Assembly (NCBI GenBank): GCA_045640565.1
Contig: JAZUFG010000083.1
Coordinates: forward strand, 1 to 64,000
Length of the DNA stretch: 64,000 nt
Origin: RGIG3159 sp045640565
Lineage (GTDB): Bacteria > Bacillota > Clostridia > Oscillospirales > Oscillospiraceae
Direction: 5' to 3'
The stretch's first letter is position 1. Every line of letters begins with the position of its first letter. The position numbers were made by a program, and so were the translations under genes. The notes beneath the pieces are model-generated. The model was given only the letters and a program-made list of their open reading frames with translations. It made no database searches and was not told where the DNA came from. Shown here piece by piece: positions 8,211 to 17,097 of the stretch.

Positions 8211-9869
8211 ATGGAAATTTCTGCTCTGCAAAAAGCAAGATATGAATATCAGCCGAAGCTGCCCGGAATGCTTCGCGGCGGTGTCAGCAATATTTGTGTC
8301 AAGGTTGGCAAGGCCACGGAATCCGTTGCCGACCGGGAAAAGATTCATGCACTCTTCCCCTGCACCTACGGCAAGGAAGAGATCACCTTCGTCCGGGGCG
8401 CCAGCAAGGCGGAAGCCAAGAAGCAGGCTGTGGGCGTCATTCTCTCCGGCGGTCAGGCTCCCGGCGGACACAACGTTATCTGCGGTCTTTATGATGCGCT
8501 GAAGGCCACCAACCCCGATTCCGTTCTCTACGGTTTCAAGGGCGGTCCCAGCGGCCTGATTGAGGACGATCATGTCATTTTTGACGATGCCTTTATTGAT
8601 GCCTACCGGAACACCGGCGGCTTCGATATCATCGGTTCCGGCAGAACCAAACTGGAGACCGAGGAACAGTTTGCCATTGCCGAGCAGGTCTGCAAAAAGC
8701 ACGGCATTTCTGCCATTGTCATTATCGGCGGCGATGACTCCAACACCAATGCAGCCGTTCTGGCGGAATACTTTGCTGCGCATAAGTCCGGCGTGCAGGT
8801 CATTGGCTGCCCCAAAACCATTGACGGCGACCTGAAAAATGAGGATATCGAGTGCTCCTTCGGCTTCGACACTGCTACCAAGACCTATTCCGAACTCATC
8901 GGCAACATCGGCCGTGATGCCAACTCTGCTAAGAAATATTGGCACTTTGTGAAAGTCATGGGCCGCAGTGCCTCCCATGTGGCGCTGGAATGTGCTTTGG
9001 AGACCCATCCCAATATCTGCCTCATCGGCGAAGAGGTTGCAGCCAAGAAGCTCTCCCTCAGCGAAATCGCGGACCAGATTGCAGACTCCGTGGCTTCCCG
9101 CGCTGCCAAGGGCCGGAATTTCGGCGTTGCCATCGTCCCGGAAGGCATTGTGGAATTCGTTCCGGAATTCTCTGTCCTGATTCGCGAGATCAACGAGCTC
9201 CTGGCCGGCAGCAAGACCGAGGAATTCAATGCACTTCCCAGTTGGGCAGACAAGTATGCCTTTATTGAGAAAGGACTGACCAAGGAGTCCTTTGCCGTAT
9301 TTGCCATTCTGCCTCAGGGCATTCAGCAGCAGCTCTTCCTGGAGCGGGATCCCCACGGTAATGTGCAGGTTTCTCTGATCGAATCCGAGAAGCTCTTCTC
9401 CGAAATGGTCAAGGTCAAGCTGGCCGAGCGGAAAAAGCAGGGGACCTATTCCGGCAAGTTCAACCCCTTGCACCACTTCTTCGGCTATGAAGGCCGCTGT
9501 GCTTTCCCCTCCAACTTTGACGCGGACTACTGCTATTCTTTGGGCTACAATGCCTATATGCTGATTTTGAACGGCTATACCGGCTATCTCAGCAAGGTCT
9601 CCAACCTTTCCAAGCCCGCAGAGGAGTGGATCGCAGGCGGTATGCCCATCACTAAGATGATGAATATTGAGCATCGAAACGGCAAGGATAAGCCCGTTAT
9701 CCGCAAGGCCCTTGTGGATCTGGAGGGCAAGCCCTTTAAGTTCTTTGAGGCCAACCGGGAAACCTGGGCGGTGGAAACCTGCTATAACTACCCCGGTGCC
9801 ATTCAGTATTACGGTCCCGCCTCTGTCTGCGACATCACGACCAAGACCCTGGCCATCGAAAAGGCTTAA
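8211..9869 (+). CDS. pfp: Diphosphate--fructose-6-phosphate 1-phosphotransferase
   Basis: The 552-aa enzyme reversibly phosphorylates fructose 6-phosphate with pyrophosphate. Family motifs are clear: GGQAPGGHN, GGDDSNTN (Asp in place of the Gly found in ATP-using enzymes, the PPi signature), PKTIDGDLK with the second PPi-specifying Lys and the catalytic Asp, and MGRSASHVALE. Its length matches the long plant-beta-like clade. AAGGAG at 8198-8203 sets the ATG at 8211; a longer reading from 8094 would run through the promoter. It is a single gene with its own promoter. It supplies the glycolytic step downstream of the ROK glucokinase at 23965-24903. Confidence 0.96.
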   Translation: MEISALQKARYEYQPKLPGMLRGGVSNICVKVGKATESVADREKIHALFPCTYGKEEITFVRGASKAEAKKQAVGVILSGGQAPGGHNVICGLYDALKATNPDSVLYGFKGGPSGLIEDDHVIFDDAFIDAYRNTGGFDIIGSGRTKLETEEQFAIAEQVCKKHGISAIVIIGGDDSNTNAAVLAEYFAAHKSGVQVIGCPKTIDGDLKNEDIECSFGFDTATKTYSELIGNIGRDANSAKKYWHFVKVMGRSASHVALECALETHPNICLIGEEVAAKKLSLSEIADQIADSVASRAAKGRNFGVAIVPEGIVEFVPEFSVLIREINELLAGSKTEEFNALPSWADKYAFIEKGLTKESFAVFAILPQGIQQQLFLERDPHGNVQVSLIESEKLFSEMVKVKLAERKKQGTYSGKFNPLHHFFGYEGRCAFPSNFDADYCYSLGYNAYMLILNGYTGYLSKVSNLSKPAEEWIAGGMPITKMMNIEHRNGKDKPVIRKALVDLEGKPFKFFEANRETWAVETCYNYPGAIQYYGPASVCDITTKTLAIEKA

Positions 9870-9948
9870 GCTTTTGAAATCAATAAAAATGACGCATGCA
9901 ACGGGCGTGCGCCTTAGGGAGAGAGGGACCGCGAGATTGCGGGATTTT

Positions 9949-9982
9949 GGCTCTGTCGGCGTACATGGGTACGCTAAGAGCC
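9949..9982 (+). repeat. R2 hairpin, copy A
   Basis: A lower stem GGCTCT/AGAGCC encloses a conserved core (GGCGTACATGGGTACG). The core recurs at 53938-53959 and 62850-62871 with different but still complementary lower stems. Confidence 0.75.
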
Positions 9983-9999
9983 GAAATCATGCAAAGGCA

Positions 10000-10030
10000 A
10001 AAGCGAGAGGACATGGCGTCCTCTCGCTTT
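10000..10030. repeat. R3 hairpin, copy 2 (terminator-like)
   Basis: AAAGCGAGAGGAC (10000-10012) pairs with GTCCTCTCGCTTT (10018-10030). It is followed by a pyrimidine-rich stretch, so it may terminate pfp. Confidence 0.75.
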
Positions 10031-10190
10031 CTTTCCGTCCATTCTTCCATTTTTTAACCGCAATATAATCAGATTCGAGCTGGAAGAGAAGAAAACATGG
10101 CTTCTTAATTATTGTATCTTGCCGGTATCGCGGTCAAAAAATCCCTAAGGCGTGCGCCTGAAATGCATGCGTCATTTTTAATCAGAGTTA

Positions 10191-11567
10191 TCAGAGCTTC
10201 AGCAGAGCTTTCGCAATGTTGAAATAGAAGAGCAGGGACATGGCGTCCACAATTGTGGTGATGAAGGGGCTGGCCATGACCGCAGGGTCAAAACTGAGTT
10301 TCTTTGCCAGCATGGGCAGAATGCAGCCGATGAGCTTGGCCACCACGACTGTTGCCAACATGGCGGCACAGACTACCAGCGCCACGGAAAGGGTAACATC
10401 CGTATTATTGAGAAGCAGGCGGTCAACCAGCATGATTTTCAGAAAACAGACGGCGCTGAGGGCACCGCCGCAGAGAAGAGCTGTCTTCAGTTCCTTGAAG
10501 ATTACCCTTGGCAGATCGGCAAAATCCAATTCACCCAAAGAAAGAGCACGGATGACGGTCACAGATGCCTGAGATCCGGAATTACCGCCGGTGTCCATGA
10601 GCATGGGGATGAAGACCGTGAGCACAGCCTGTGCCGCCAGAGCATTTTCAAAGTTGCTGATGATCATGCCCGTAAAGGTGGCTGAAACCATGAGAAGGAG
10701 CAGCCAGGGGATCCTGTGCCGGAAAAGTTCAAAGGAGCCGGAACGAAGATAGGTCTTGTCAGAGGGGAGAATAGCGGCCATCTTTTCAATATCTTCCGTG
10801 GTCTCCTCTTCCAGGACATCCATGGCGTCGTCAAAGGTTACGATGCCCACAAGGCGCCCGTCGGAGTCTACCACCGGAAGGGCGATCAAATTGTATTTGG
10901 AGAGGAGTTGGGCGATCTCCTCCCGGTCATCCCCGGTTTCCACGGAAATGGTGTTTTCCTGCATGATGTCCTGAATCCGGGCGTCCTGCCTGCGGGTCAT
11001 CAAAAGGTCCTTGAGGGTGACGAAGCCGATGAGTTTTCCGGATTCCACAACATAACAGGTGTAGATCGTTTCCTTATCCACACCGGTTTCCCGCAGGTAG
11101 CGGATGGCATTCTCCAGAGTCATGTCCGGATCCAGAGCCACATACTCCGTGGTCATCATGGAGCCGGCAGAGTTTTCCGGATAGCGAAGGATTTCATTGA
11201 TCTCTTTGCGGAAGCCCGGGTCTGCCTGTGCAAGGATCCGTTTTACCACATTGGCGGGCATATCGTCGATCAGGGAAACGGCGTCATCGGTATAGAGCTC
11301 ATCAATGATCTGCTTGAGCTCGCTGTCGGAAAGCCCGTGGATGAGCAGCTCCTGGACCTCGGGATCCATCTCGGAGAAGGTTTCCGCTGCGGAATCCTTT
11401 GAGAGCAGGCGGAATAAAAGGGGAAGGCTTTCTCCGCCAACCTCATTGAAGACCTCTGCTATATCTGCGGGGTTCATGGTCAGGAGAATATCCTTCAGGG
11501 AAGCATATTTCTTTCCCTCCAGAAGGGACTTCAGCGTCCCCTCCATCATAATAGTCGTATCTTTCAT
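10191..11567 (-). CDS. mgtE: Magnesium transporter MgtE
   Basis: The 458-aa protein shows the standard order: N-terminal helical MgtE_N domain (residues 10-115), a CBS pair (about 125-255) that senses Mg2+, and five transmembrane helices carrying PMLMDTGGNSGSQAS, the pore signature. It is a homodimeric Mg2+ channel of the inner membrane. I start at the ATG at 11567, preceded by AAAAGG; the longer reading to 11630 adds an unconserved N-terminus. A small upstream reading frame and promoter lie at 11652-11805. I found no recognisable M-box in the leader. Confidence 0.95.
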   Translation of the reverse strand: MKDTTIMMEGTLKSLLEGKKYASLKDILLTMNPADIAEVFNEVGGESLPLLFRLLSKDSAAETFSEMDPEVQELLIHGLSDSELKQIIDELYTDDAVSLIDDMPANVVKRILAQADPGFRKEINEILRYPENSAGSMMTTEYVALDPDMTLENAIRYLRETGVDKETIYTCYVVESGKLIGFVTLKDLLMTRRQDARIQDIMQENTISVETGDDREEIAQLLSKYNLIALPVVDSDGRLVGIVTFDDAMDVLEEETTEDIEKMAAILPSDKTYLRSGSFELFRHRIPWLLLLMVSATFTGMIISNFENALAAQAVLTVFIPMLMDTGGNSGSQASVTVIRALSLGELDFADLPRVIFKELKTALLCGGALSAVCFLKIMLVDRLLLNNTDVTLSVALVVCAAMLATVVVAKLIGCILPMLAKKLSFDPAVMASPFITTIVDAMSLLFYFNIAKALLKL

Positions 11568-11651
11568 TGCCTTTTGCCGTTGTGTGACAAATTGCGGTAT
11601 AAAGGCCGAAGCAATGGGAGCAGACCGCACTTTTTCAGTGTGGGAACTGCT

Positions 11652-11732
11652 TTACGGAGCAGGGAAACCGCTTGGAAGCGCGATTCCCCGATGTCTTCGG
11701 TCTCTGCTGCCGCCGCTACTGTCGCAATCCAT
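11652..11732 (-). CDS. Candidate 26-aa leader peptide upstream of mgtE
   Basis: An ATG at 11732 follows GGAGG (11743-11747) at a 10-base spacing and opens a 26-codon frame ending at 11652, 84 bases before mgtE. The peptide is basic in the middle (SRDRRHRG) and ends ALPSGFPAP, with three prolines in the last seven residues. Proline-containing leader peptides control Mg2+ transporter genes in enterobacteria (mgtL), so a translation-coupled leader is plausible here but unproven. The rest of the 384-base gap between mgtE and the next gene holds two divergent promoters and nothing else I can name. Confidence 0.4.
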   Translation of the reverse strand: MDCDSSGGSRDRRHRGIALPSGFPAP

Positions 11733-11776
11733 AAAACGGTTTCCTCCTTCTTTGTATTTGCCTTATCGGCTGTATT

Positions 11777-11805
11777 ATTTTAGCCCGCTTTTTTCTATTA
11801 TGCAA
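11777..11805 (-). promoter_or_regulatory. Promoter of the mgtE leader and mgtE
   Basis: On the minus strand TTGCAT (11800-11805), a 17-bp spacer and TAAAAT (11777-11782) lie about 45 bases before the leader ATG. Confidence 0.6.
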
Positions 11806-11894
11806 GATGAAATTGCATTTTCACCGTTTTTCAAAAGAACAAAGAGAGACCGGAATTATTTCCCGAAAGATTGAAAAGAAATAGAAGAGATACC

Positions 11895-11922
11895 TTGACA
11901 AAACGCCAGAAAACACTAAACT
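11895..11922 (+). promoter_or_regulatory. Promoter of the yczE-like gene
   Basis: A consensus TTGACA (11895-11900), a 16-bp spacer and TAAACT (11917-11922) lie 29 bases before the start. Confidence 0.65.
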
Positions 11923-11951
11923 ATCCCTATCAGGCTGAGTGAGGCGATAAA

Positions 11952-12725
11952 ATGGAAAATTTGAAAAAGGAAACAAAAGACTTTTTCCGGCATCTTACGC
12001 ATTTTACGGTAAAACAGTTTACAATGATGATCATCGGCAACGCTATCCTGGCATTGGGGCTTGCCATGTTTACCAACGCGGCCTTTGGGAATCACACCTT
12101 CCACACCATGGTGTATGCCCTTTCCGGTCTCATCTGTGGGGATGCGAGCCTTTACGGGACCCTGTATTGGATCATCAATATTCTTCTTTTTATCGTTGTC
12201 ATGTATTTTGAGAAGAAGCATATTGGCCTGGGCTCTCTGGTAAACATGCTTCTTTTGGGCTATCTGATTACCTTTTTCAGCAATCTTTTGGCGAAAATGG
12301 GTCTGGATTATCGGGCTGCGAGCGGCTATCTCATTGAGGTTTTGGGCCTTCGCTCAGTCGGACAGATCGTTCTGGAGCTGGCGGCGACGCTTCTCCTTTC
12401 TCTGGGCATTTCCGTTTATGTGGCCGGCGGTCTCGGTTCCTCCCCCTATGATGCCCTGCCTCTGATCATGCAGCAGCACGGATTCAAGGATTTTGCCATG
12501 GCGCGTATGCTCTGTGACCTTGCCTGCTGCCTGCTTACCCTGCTTTTCCAGCTATTGATGGGCTTTGGCGATGCCCCGATCGAAAGCCGTATCGGTCCGG
12601 GCTCCCTTGTTACTGCCTTCTGCACCGGGCCTTTTGTAAAATTTTTCAATCAGATCCTCCGAAAAATCTTTGGAGAATCAGACTCCGGAGAGCCTTCAGG
12701 CACAAAAGAGGCAAAAGAGGGCTGA
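11952..12725 (+). CDS. YczE/YitT-type integral membrane protein
   Basis: The 257-aa protein has a short cytoplasmic N-terminus, about five to six transmembrane helices and the family motif GGLGSSPYDALP in the middle (residues 158-169). YczE-type proteins are conserved in Bacillota; the transported substrate is unknown. A polar, charged C-terminal tail follows the last helix. It has its own promoter, and an R1 palindrome ends the unit. Confidence 0.8.
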   Translation: MENLKKETKDFFRHLTHFTVKQFTMMIIGNAILALGLAMFTNAAFGNHTFHTMVYALSGLICGDASLYGTLYWIINILLFIVVMYFEKKHIGLGSLVNMLLLGYLITFFSNLLAKMGLDYRAASGYLIEVLGLRSVGQIVLELAATLLLSLGISVYVAGGLGSSPYDALPLIMQQHGFKDFAMARMLCDLACCLLTLLFQLLMGFGDAPIESRIGPGSLVTAFCTGPFVKFFNQILRKIFGESDSGEPSGTKEAKEG

Positions 12726-12825
12726 GTTCTGCGATGCTTTCCTTTAAAAGGAAGGGGCCGGGATGGATCAGAAAGAGCCATCTGAGGATTTTTCTTGCCG
12801 GAAGAGCAAAAAACGAACAAGGATA

Positions 12826-12857
12826 CCCGGGATAGGATCAAACCGTTCTATCCCGGG
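12826..12857. repeat. Dispersed palindrome R1, copy 2 (terminator-like)
   Basis: CCCGGGATAGGA (12826-12837) pairs with TTCTATCCCGGG (12846-12857), followed by CTTGCTTTTTC. The T run makes this copy a likely terminator of the preceding gene. Confidence 0.82.
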
Positions 12858-12944
12858 CTTGCTTTTTCTGTGCTCTATTCCCGAAAACCTGTTTTTTTCG
12901 CTTTTTTCCCGGGAATAATCCCCCATATTTCGCGGAAATAGCAG

Positions 12945-12973
12945 ATGACAAGAGAGTTTTCATCGTTTATAAT
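12945..12973 (+). promoter_or_regulatory. Promoter of the NfeD-SPFH operon
   Basis: ATGACA (12945-12950), a 17-bp spacer and a perfect TATAAT (12968-12973) lie 28 bases before the NfeD start codon. Confidence 0.65.
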
Positions 12974-13001
12974 GGAGCCGTAAGAAAGGAGGGGAGACCT
13001 C

Positions 13002-13451
13002 ATGAATCCACAGGTTATTGCATGGATCATCGTTTTTGTGGCGATGCTTCTTTTGGAAGGCGCCACAGCCAATCTGGTTTCCATCTGGTTCGCCGGCGGC
13101 GCCCTTCTCTCTCTGCTGGCGGCAATGTTGAAGGTCAGCTTGATTTGGCAGATTCTCATCTTCATTTTCACCTCGGCCATTCTCTTGGCAGTCATTTATC
13201 CGAGAGCAAAGAAGAAGCTGAAAAATGAGACCATCGTTCCCACAAATGCAGACCGGATCATCGGAATGGACGGGATTTTGACAGAAGAAATCAACCCGAT
13301 TTCCGGAACCGGTGCAGTCAAGGTGGATGGGAAGATCTGGTCCGCCCGGAGCGATTCCGGAGCCGTGATTCCCAATCATACAATCGTAACTGTTCTGCGG
13401 ATCGAGGGTGTCCGTGCCATCGTCGCAGAGAAAAAGTCAGAAAAGGAGTAA
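13002..13451 (+). CDS. NfeD family protein
   Basis: The 149-aa protein has two or three N-terminal transmembrane segments (residues 6-65) and a C-terminal OB-fold NfeD domain (about 85-145; GMDGILTEEINP, VKVDGKIWSARSD). NfeD proteins partner with SPFH/stomatin proteins at the membrane, and here the SPFH gene follows after six bases. AGGAGG precedes the ATG. It is probably the first gene of a five-gene run that continues through lrgAB to glpK. Confidence 0.9.
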   Translation: MNPQVIAWIIVFVAMLLLEGATANLVSIWFAGGALLSLLAAMLKVSLIWQILIFIFTSAILLAVIYPRAKKKLKNETIVPTNADRIIGMDGILTEEINPISGTGAVKVDGKIWSARSDSGAVIPNHTIVTVLRIEGVRAIVAEKKSEKE

Positions 13452-13457
13452 ATCGTC

Positions 13458-14384
13458 ATGCCGGGAACATTAATTACCCTCGCCGTGATTGCGGCCATCG
13501 TCCTGATTTTCATTGTCAGCAACATTCATATCGTGGAACAGTCCAAGGCATATGTCATTGAACGCCTGGGCGCTTTCCGGGAGGTCTGGCAGGTCGGCCT
13601 GCATGTGAAGCTGCCTTTCCTGGACCGCGTATCCAAGAAGGTCTCCCTGAAGGAGCAGGTCCTGGACTATCCTCCCCAGCCGGTTATCACGAAGGATAAC
13701 GTCACCATGCAGATCGATACCGTTGTCTACTTCCAAATTACGGACCCTAAGCTCTATGCTTACGGCGTGGAACATCCCATGATGGCCATGGAGACACTGA
13801 CGGCCACTACTCTCCGAAATATCATCGGCGATCTGGAATTGGACCAAACCCTGACCTCCCGCGATGTCATCAACACCAAGATGCGGGCTATTCTGGATGA
13901 GGCCACAGACCCCTGGGGCATCAAGGTCAACCGGGTGGAGCTGAAGAACATTCTTCCCCCTCAGGATATTCAGAATTCTATGGAAAAGCAGATGAAGGCC
14001 GAGCGTGATCGCCGTCAGGCAATTCTGCAGGCAGAAGGTCAGAAGCGCAGCCAGATCCTGGTTGCCGAAGGCGAGAAGGAAGCTGCCATTCTGAAGGCTG
14101 ACGCCGAAAAGCAGGCTGCCATCCTCAAGGCCGAGGCCGAAAAAGAGGCCGCCATTCTGAAGGCAGACGGCGAGGCCACTGCCATTATGAAGGTCCAGCA
14201 GGCCACTGCCGAATCCCTGAAGCTTTTGAATGAAGCTGCCCCGAATGACCAGGTGGTAAAGCTGAAGTCCCTGGAGGCCATGAAGGATATTGCCAACGGT
14301 CAGGCCACCAAGCTGATTATCCCTTCCGAACTGCAGGGCCTTGCCGGTATGGCGGCCGCTGCTGCGGAAACGGTCAAGAAGTAA
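13458..14384 (+). CDS. SPFH/stomatin-like membrane protein
   Basis: The 308-aa protein has an N-terminal membrane anchor (residues 5-22), the SPFH domain with VVEQSKAYVIERLG-type entry and DNVTMQIDTVVYFQITD, and a coiled-coil tail with several EKEAAILKA-like repeats near residues 190-255 that drive oligomerisation. Such proteins form large membrane scaffolds affecting microdomains and protease activity. NfeD just upstream is the usual partner. The stop abuts the ATG of lrgA. Confidence 0.93.
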   Translation: MPGTLITLAVIAAIVLIFIVSNIHIVEQSKAYVIERLGAFREVWQVGLHVKLPFLDRVSKKVSLKEQVLDYPPQPVITKDNVTMQIDTVVYFQITDPKLYAYGVEHPMMAMETLTATTLRNIIGDLELDQTLTSRDVINTKMRAILDEATDPWGIKVNRVELKNILPPQDIQNSMEKQMKAERDRRQAILQAEGQKRSQILVAEGEKEAAILKADAEKQAAILKAEAEKEAAILKADGEATAIMKVQQATAESLKLLNEAAPNDQVVKLKSLEAMKDIANGQATKLIIPSELQGLAGMAAAAAETVKK

Positions 14385-14738
14385 ATGAAATATATCCGCC
14401 AGTTTTTGATTATCCTTGCGGTATCATTCCTGGGGGAAGCGCTTCATGCGCTTCTCCCCCTTCCCATTCCGGGGGGAATCTACGGTCTCCTGCTCCTGCT
14501 TTTGGCCCTTTGCCTGAAAATCGTCAAGCCGGAGCAGATTCGGGAGACAAGCTCTTTTCTCCTGAAAATCATGCCGGTGCTTTTTGTGCCGGCCTGTGTG
14601 GGGCTCATCGGTGCTTGGGATTATCTGAAGCCCAAGCTTTGGGCGTATCTCCTGATTTTGCTTATTTCCTACTTTCTGGTTTTTGCCGTTTCGGGCTTTG
14701 TGGCCCAAAAACTGGGAAAGGGGGAGAAAAAGGAATGA
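14385..14738 (+). CDS. lrgA: CidA/LrgA family holin-like protein
   Basis: The 117-aa protein is four transmembrane helices long and has the family segment PIPGGIYGLLLLLLAL with LKI before a PVLFVPACVGL helix. CidA/LrgA proteins form holin-like pores linked to autolysis and to pyruvate or overflow metabolism. The gene begins directly after the SPFH stop and overlaps lrgB by four bases, so translation of the pair is coupled. Confidence 0.9.
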   Translation: MKYIRQFLIILAVSFLGEALHALLPLPIPGGIYGLLLLLLALCLKIVKPEQIRETSSFLLKIMPVLFVPACVGLIGAWDYLKPKLWAYLLILLISYFLVFAVSGFVAQKLGKGEKKE

Positions 14739-15421
14739 ATCTGCGGACTTCCGCATATTTTGCGGTGATTCTGACCCTGGGGACCTGGCTTCTGGGGAGA
14801 TTTCTTCAGAATAAGCTCAAATCCCCTTTGATGAATCCGATTCTTTTTTCCGTTCTTTCCAGCATCGGCGTTCTCCTTCTTCTGAAGATCCCCTATGAGG
14901 ACTATCAGGAGAAGACCGCTTTCATCAGTTGGCTGCTGACTCCGGCCACCGTCTGTCTGGCTCTGCCCCTTTACGAGCAGCTTCAGGTGCTTAAAAAGCA
15001 ATGGAAGGCTGTCCTGGGGGGAATCCTTTCCGGCTGCCTTGCCAGCGTTTTCGGCGTTTTTCTTCTCTGCAAAATCTTTTCCCTCTCTGCGGCAGATACG
15101 GCCACTTTGCTTCCCAAATCAGTTACCACCGCCATCTCCATGGAAATATCCGAAGAGCTGGGGGGCATTCCCTCCCTTACGGCAGCGGTGGTGATCCTGA
15201 CGGGAATCCTGGGCAATGTTCTTGCGCCGGTTCTCTGCAGATTTCTGAAATTAGAGGACCCCGTTGCCCGGGGGATCGCTATCGGAAGCGCTTCCCATGC
15301 CATCGGCACGGCCAAGGCTCTGGAAATGGGAGAGATAGAGGGGGCCATGTCCGGCCTCTCCATTGCAGTTTCCGGCTTAATTACGGTCATTCTGGCCCCC
15401 TTGGTCATGCTGCTTTATTAA
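14735..15421 (+). CDS. lrgB: LrgB/CidB family membrane protein
   Basis: The 228-aa protein shows the LrgB hallmarks LLPKSVTTAISMEIS and GSASHAIGTAKALEMG and has about six transmembrane helices. The ATG at 14735 overlaps the lrgA stop (ATGA). A longer frame begins at 14510 but runs inside lrgA in another frame and is not the start. It works with LrgA. Confidence 0.93.
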   Translation: MNLRTSAYFAVILTLGTWLLGRFLQNKLKSPLMNPILFSVLSSIGVLLLLKIPYEDYQEKTAFISWLLTPATVCLALPLYEQLQVLKKQWKAVLGGILSGCLASVFGVFLLCKIFSLSAADTATLLPKSVTTAISMEISEELGGIPSLTAAVVILTGILGNVLAPVLCRFLKLEDPVARGIAIGSASHAIGTAKALEMGEIEGAMSGLSIAVSGLITVILAPLVMLLY

Positions 15422-15455
15422 GATGCCTGCTTTTCGCAGGGAAAGGAGTTCTTTT

Positions 15456-16958
15456 ATGACAAAATCCGGCTATATTCTGGCACTGGATGCAGGAACCACT
15501 TCCTGCCGTTCTATCCTCTTCAATAAAAAAGGGGAGATCTGCGCAGTCGCCCAGAAGGAGTTCACTCAATTCTTCCCCAAACCGGGTTGGGTCGAGCATG
15601 ATGCCAACGAAATATGGGAGACGCAGCTTTCCACAGTTCTTGAGGTCATGGAAAAGCAGAATATTGGTGCAGACCAGATCGTGGGGATCGGTATTACCAA
15701 CCAGCGGGAGACCACGGTCCTTTGGGATAAAGAGACCGGCGAGCCCGTCTGTCATGCCATTGTCTGGCAGTGCCGCAGAACCTCGGAATATTGCGATTCC
15801 TTAAAGGAAAAGGGCTTGACGGAGAAAATCCGGAGGAAAACAGGCTTGGTGATCGATGCCTATTTTTCCGGGACAAAGATTCGCTGGATCCTCCAAAATG
15901 TGCCCGGCGCAAAGGAAAAGGTCGAGCGGGGAGAGCTCCTTTTCGGAACGGTGGAAACCTGGCTGATTTGGAAGCTTACAGGGGGCAAGGTCCATGCCAC
16001 GGATTATTCCAATGCCTCCCGGACCATGCTTTATAATATCAACAGTCTGAACTGGGACTCGGAAATCCTGGAAGAACTGGAAATTCCGGCCTCTCTCCTG
16101 CCTGAGGTCCGGCCCTCCTCCGGCGTTTTCGGCCTGACGGATCCTGCTCTCTTCGGCAGGGAGATTCCCATCGCCGGCGCAGCGGGGGACCAGCAGTGCG
16201 CCCTTTTTGGCCAGACCTGCTTCCATGCGGGGGATGCCAAGAACACCTATGGAACCGGCGCCTTCCTTTTGATGAATACCGGGGAAAAACCCGTATATTC
16301 CGAAAACGGCCTGGTGACTACCATCGCCTGGGGGATCGGGGATAAGGTCTATTACGCATTGGAGGGCTCCGTTTTTGTGGCCGGAGCCGCTATTAAGTGG
16401 CTGCGGGATGAACTGGGCTTGATCGCCTCCGCAAAAGAGACCCAGGCTATGGCCGAATCCGTGGAGGACAGCAATGGCTGCTATTTGGTTCCTGCCTTCA
16501 CCGGTTTAGGCGCCCCCTATTGGAATCAGGATGCCCGCGGTACCGTTGTGGGGCTGACCCGGGGTGTCAATAAGAACCATTTTGTCCGTGCGGCCCTGGA
16601 GTCCATTGCTTTCCAGGTGAATGACCTTTTAGACGCCATGCAGGCAGATGCGGGGGTTGCCATGGCTGCTCTCAATGTGGATGGCGGCGCTGCGGCAAAT
16701 GATTTTTTGCTGCAGACCCAGGCCGACATCTCTCATGCGAAAGTGATTCGCCCCTCCTGCGTGGAGACTACCGCTCTGGGCGCTGCTTATCTGGCAGGTC
16801 TGGCGGTGGGCTATTGGGAAAGCCCGGAGGAATTGGCTGCCTATCGCTCTCTGGAGCGGGACTTCACGCCCCAAATGGACGAGAGCTGTCGGGAAGAGAA
16901 GCTGAAGGGTTGGAAGCGGGCAGTTGCCTGTGCCGAATTCTGGGCGAAAGAAGGATAA
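15456..16958 (+). CDS. glpK: Glycerol kinase
   Basis: The 500-aa FGGY kinase phosphorylates glycerol with ATP. It shows DAGTTSCRS near the N-terminus, the FGGY-1 signature region (QEF-like KEFTQFFPKPGWVEHD, then NQRETT), AGDQQCALFG and the C-terminal DGGAAANDFLLQ loop. AAGGAG at 15443-15448 fixes the ATG at 15456. No glpF or glpD is nearby. The 33-base gap after lrgB holds no strong terminator, so glpK may be the last gene of the NfeD-SPFH-lrgAB run. Confidence 0.96.
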   Translation: MTKSGYILALDAGTTSCRSILFNKKGEICAVAQKEFTQFFPKPGWVEHDANEIWETQLSTVLEVMEKQNIGADQIVGIGITNQRETTVLWDKETGEPVCHAIVWQCRRTSEYCDSLKEKGLTEKIRRKTGLVIDAYFSGTKIRWILQNVPGAKEKVERGELLFGTVETWLIWKLTGGKVHATDYSNASRTMLYNINSLNWDSEILEELEIPASLLPEVRPSSGVFGLTDPALFGREIPIAGAAGDQQCALFGQTCFHAGDAKNTYGTGAFLLMNTGEKPVYSENGLVTTIAWGIGDKVYYALEGSVFVAGAAIKWLRDELGLIASAKETQAMAESVEDSNGCYLVPAFTGLGAPYWNQDARGTVVGLTRGVNKNHFVRAALESIAFQVNDLLDAMQADAGVAMAALNVDGGAAANDFLLQTQADISHAKVIRPSCVETTALGAAYLAGLAVGYWESPEELAAYRSLERDFTPQMDESCREEKLKGWKRAVACAEFWAKEG

Positions 16959-17003
16959 TAGAAATAACAGGAAACGCGGGCTTCAGCCTGCGCGGACAAA
17001 AGG

Positions 17004-17045
17004 AAAGACCTCCTTAGGGTGAAGAGCCCTGAAGGAGGTCTTTTA
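17004..17045. terminator. Intrinsic terminator between glpK and glyA
   Basis: A 12-bp outer stem (17004-17015 with 17032-17043) and an inner AGGG/CCCT stem are followed by TTTT. The matching A run makes it able to serve the convergent glyA as well. Confidence 0.88.
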
Positions 17046-17097
17046 CTGCGCTATGAAAGCGCGGAACTATCAGAATTGTCTCTTGAAAGAGCTGCGA

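Larger units (their letters stand above)
9885..10179. repeat. Intergenic element bounded by 16-bp inverted repeats
   Basis: AAAAATGACGCATGCA at 9885-9900 is repeated exactly, inverted, at 10164-10179. Just inside, GCCTTAGGGA is also inverted (ends near 9920 and 10142). The 295-bp interior codes for nothing obvious and holds one R2 hairpin and one R3 hairpin. This fills the 321-base gap between pfp and mgtE. It could be a MITE-like element or a large structured RNA. Confidence 0.75.

Noticed and set aside
11568..11780. M-box (magnesium) riboswitch upstream of mgtE
   Set aside because: The conserved M-box blocks are not recognisable in the leader on the minus strand; a leader peptide explains the conserved-looking ribosome site better.
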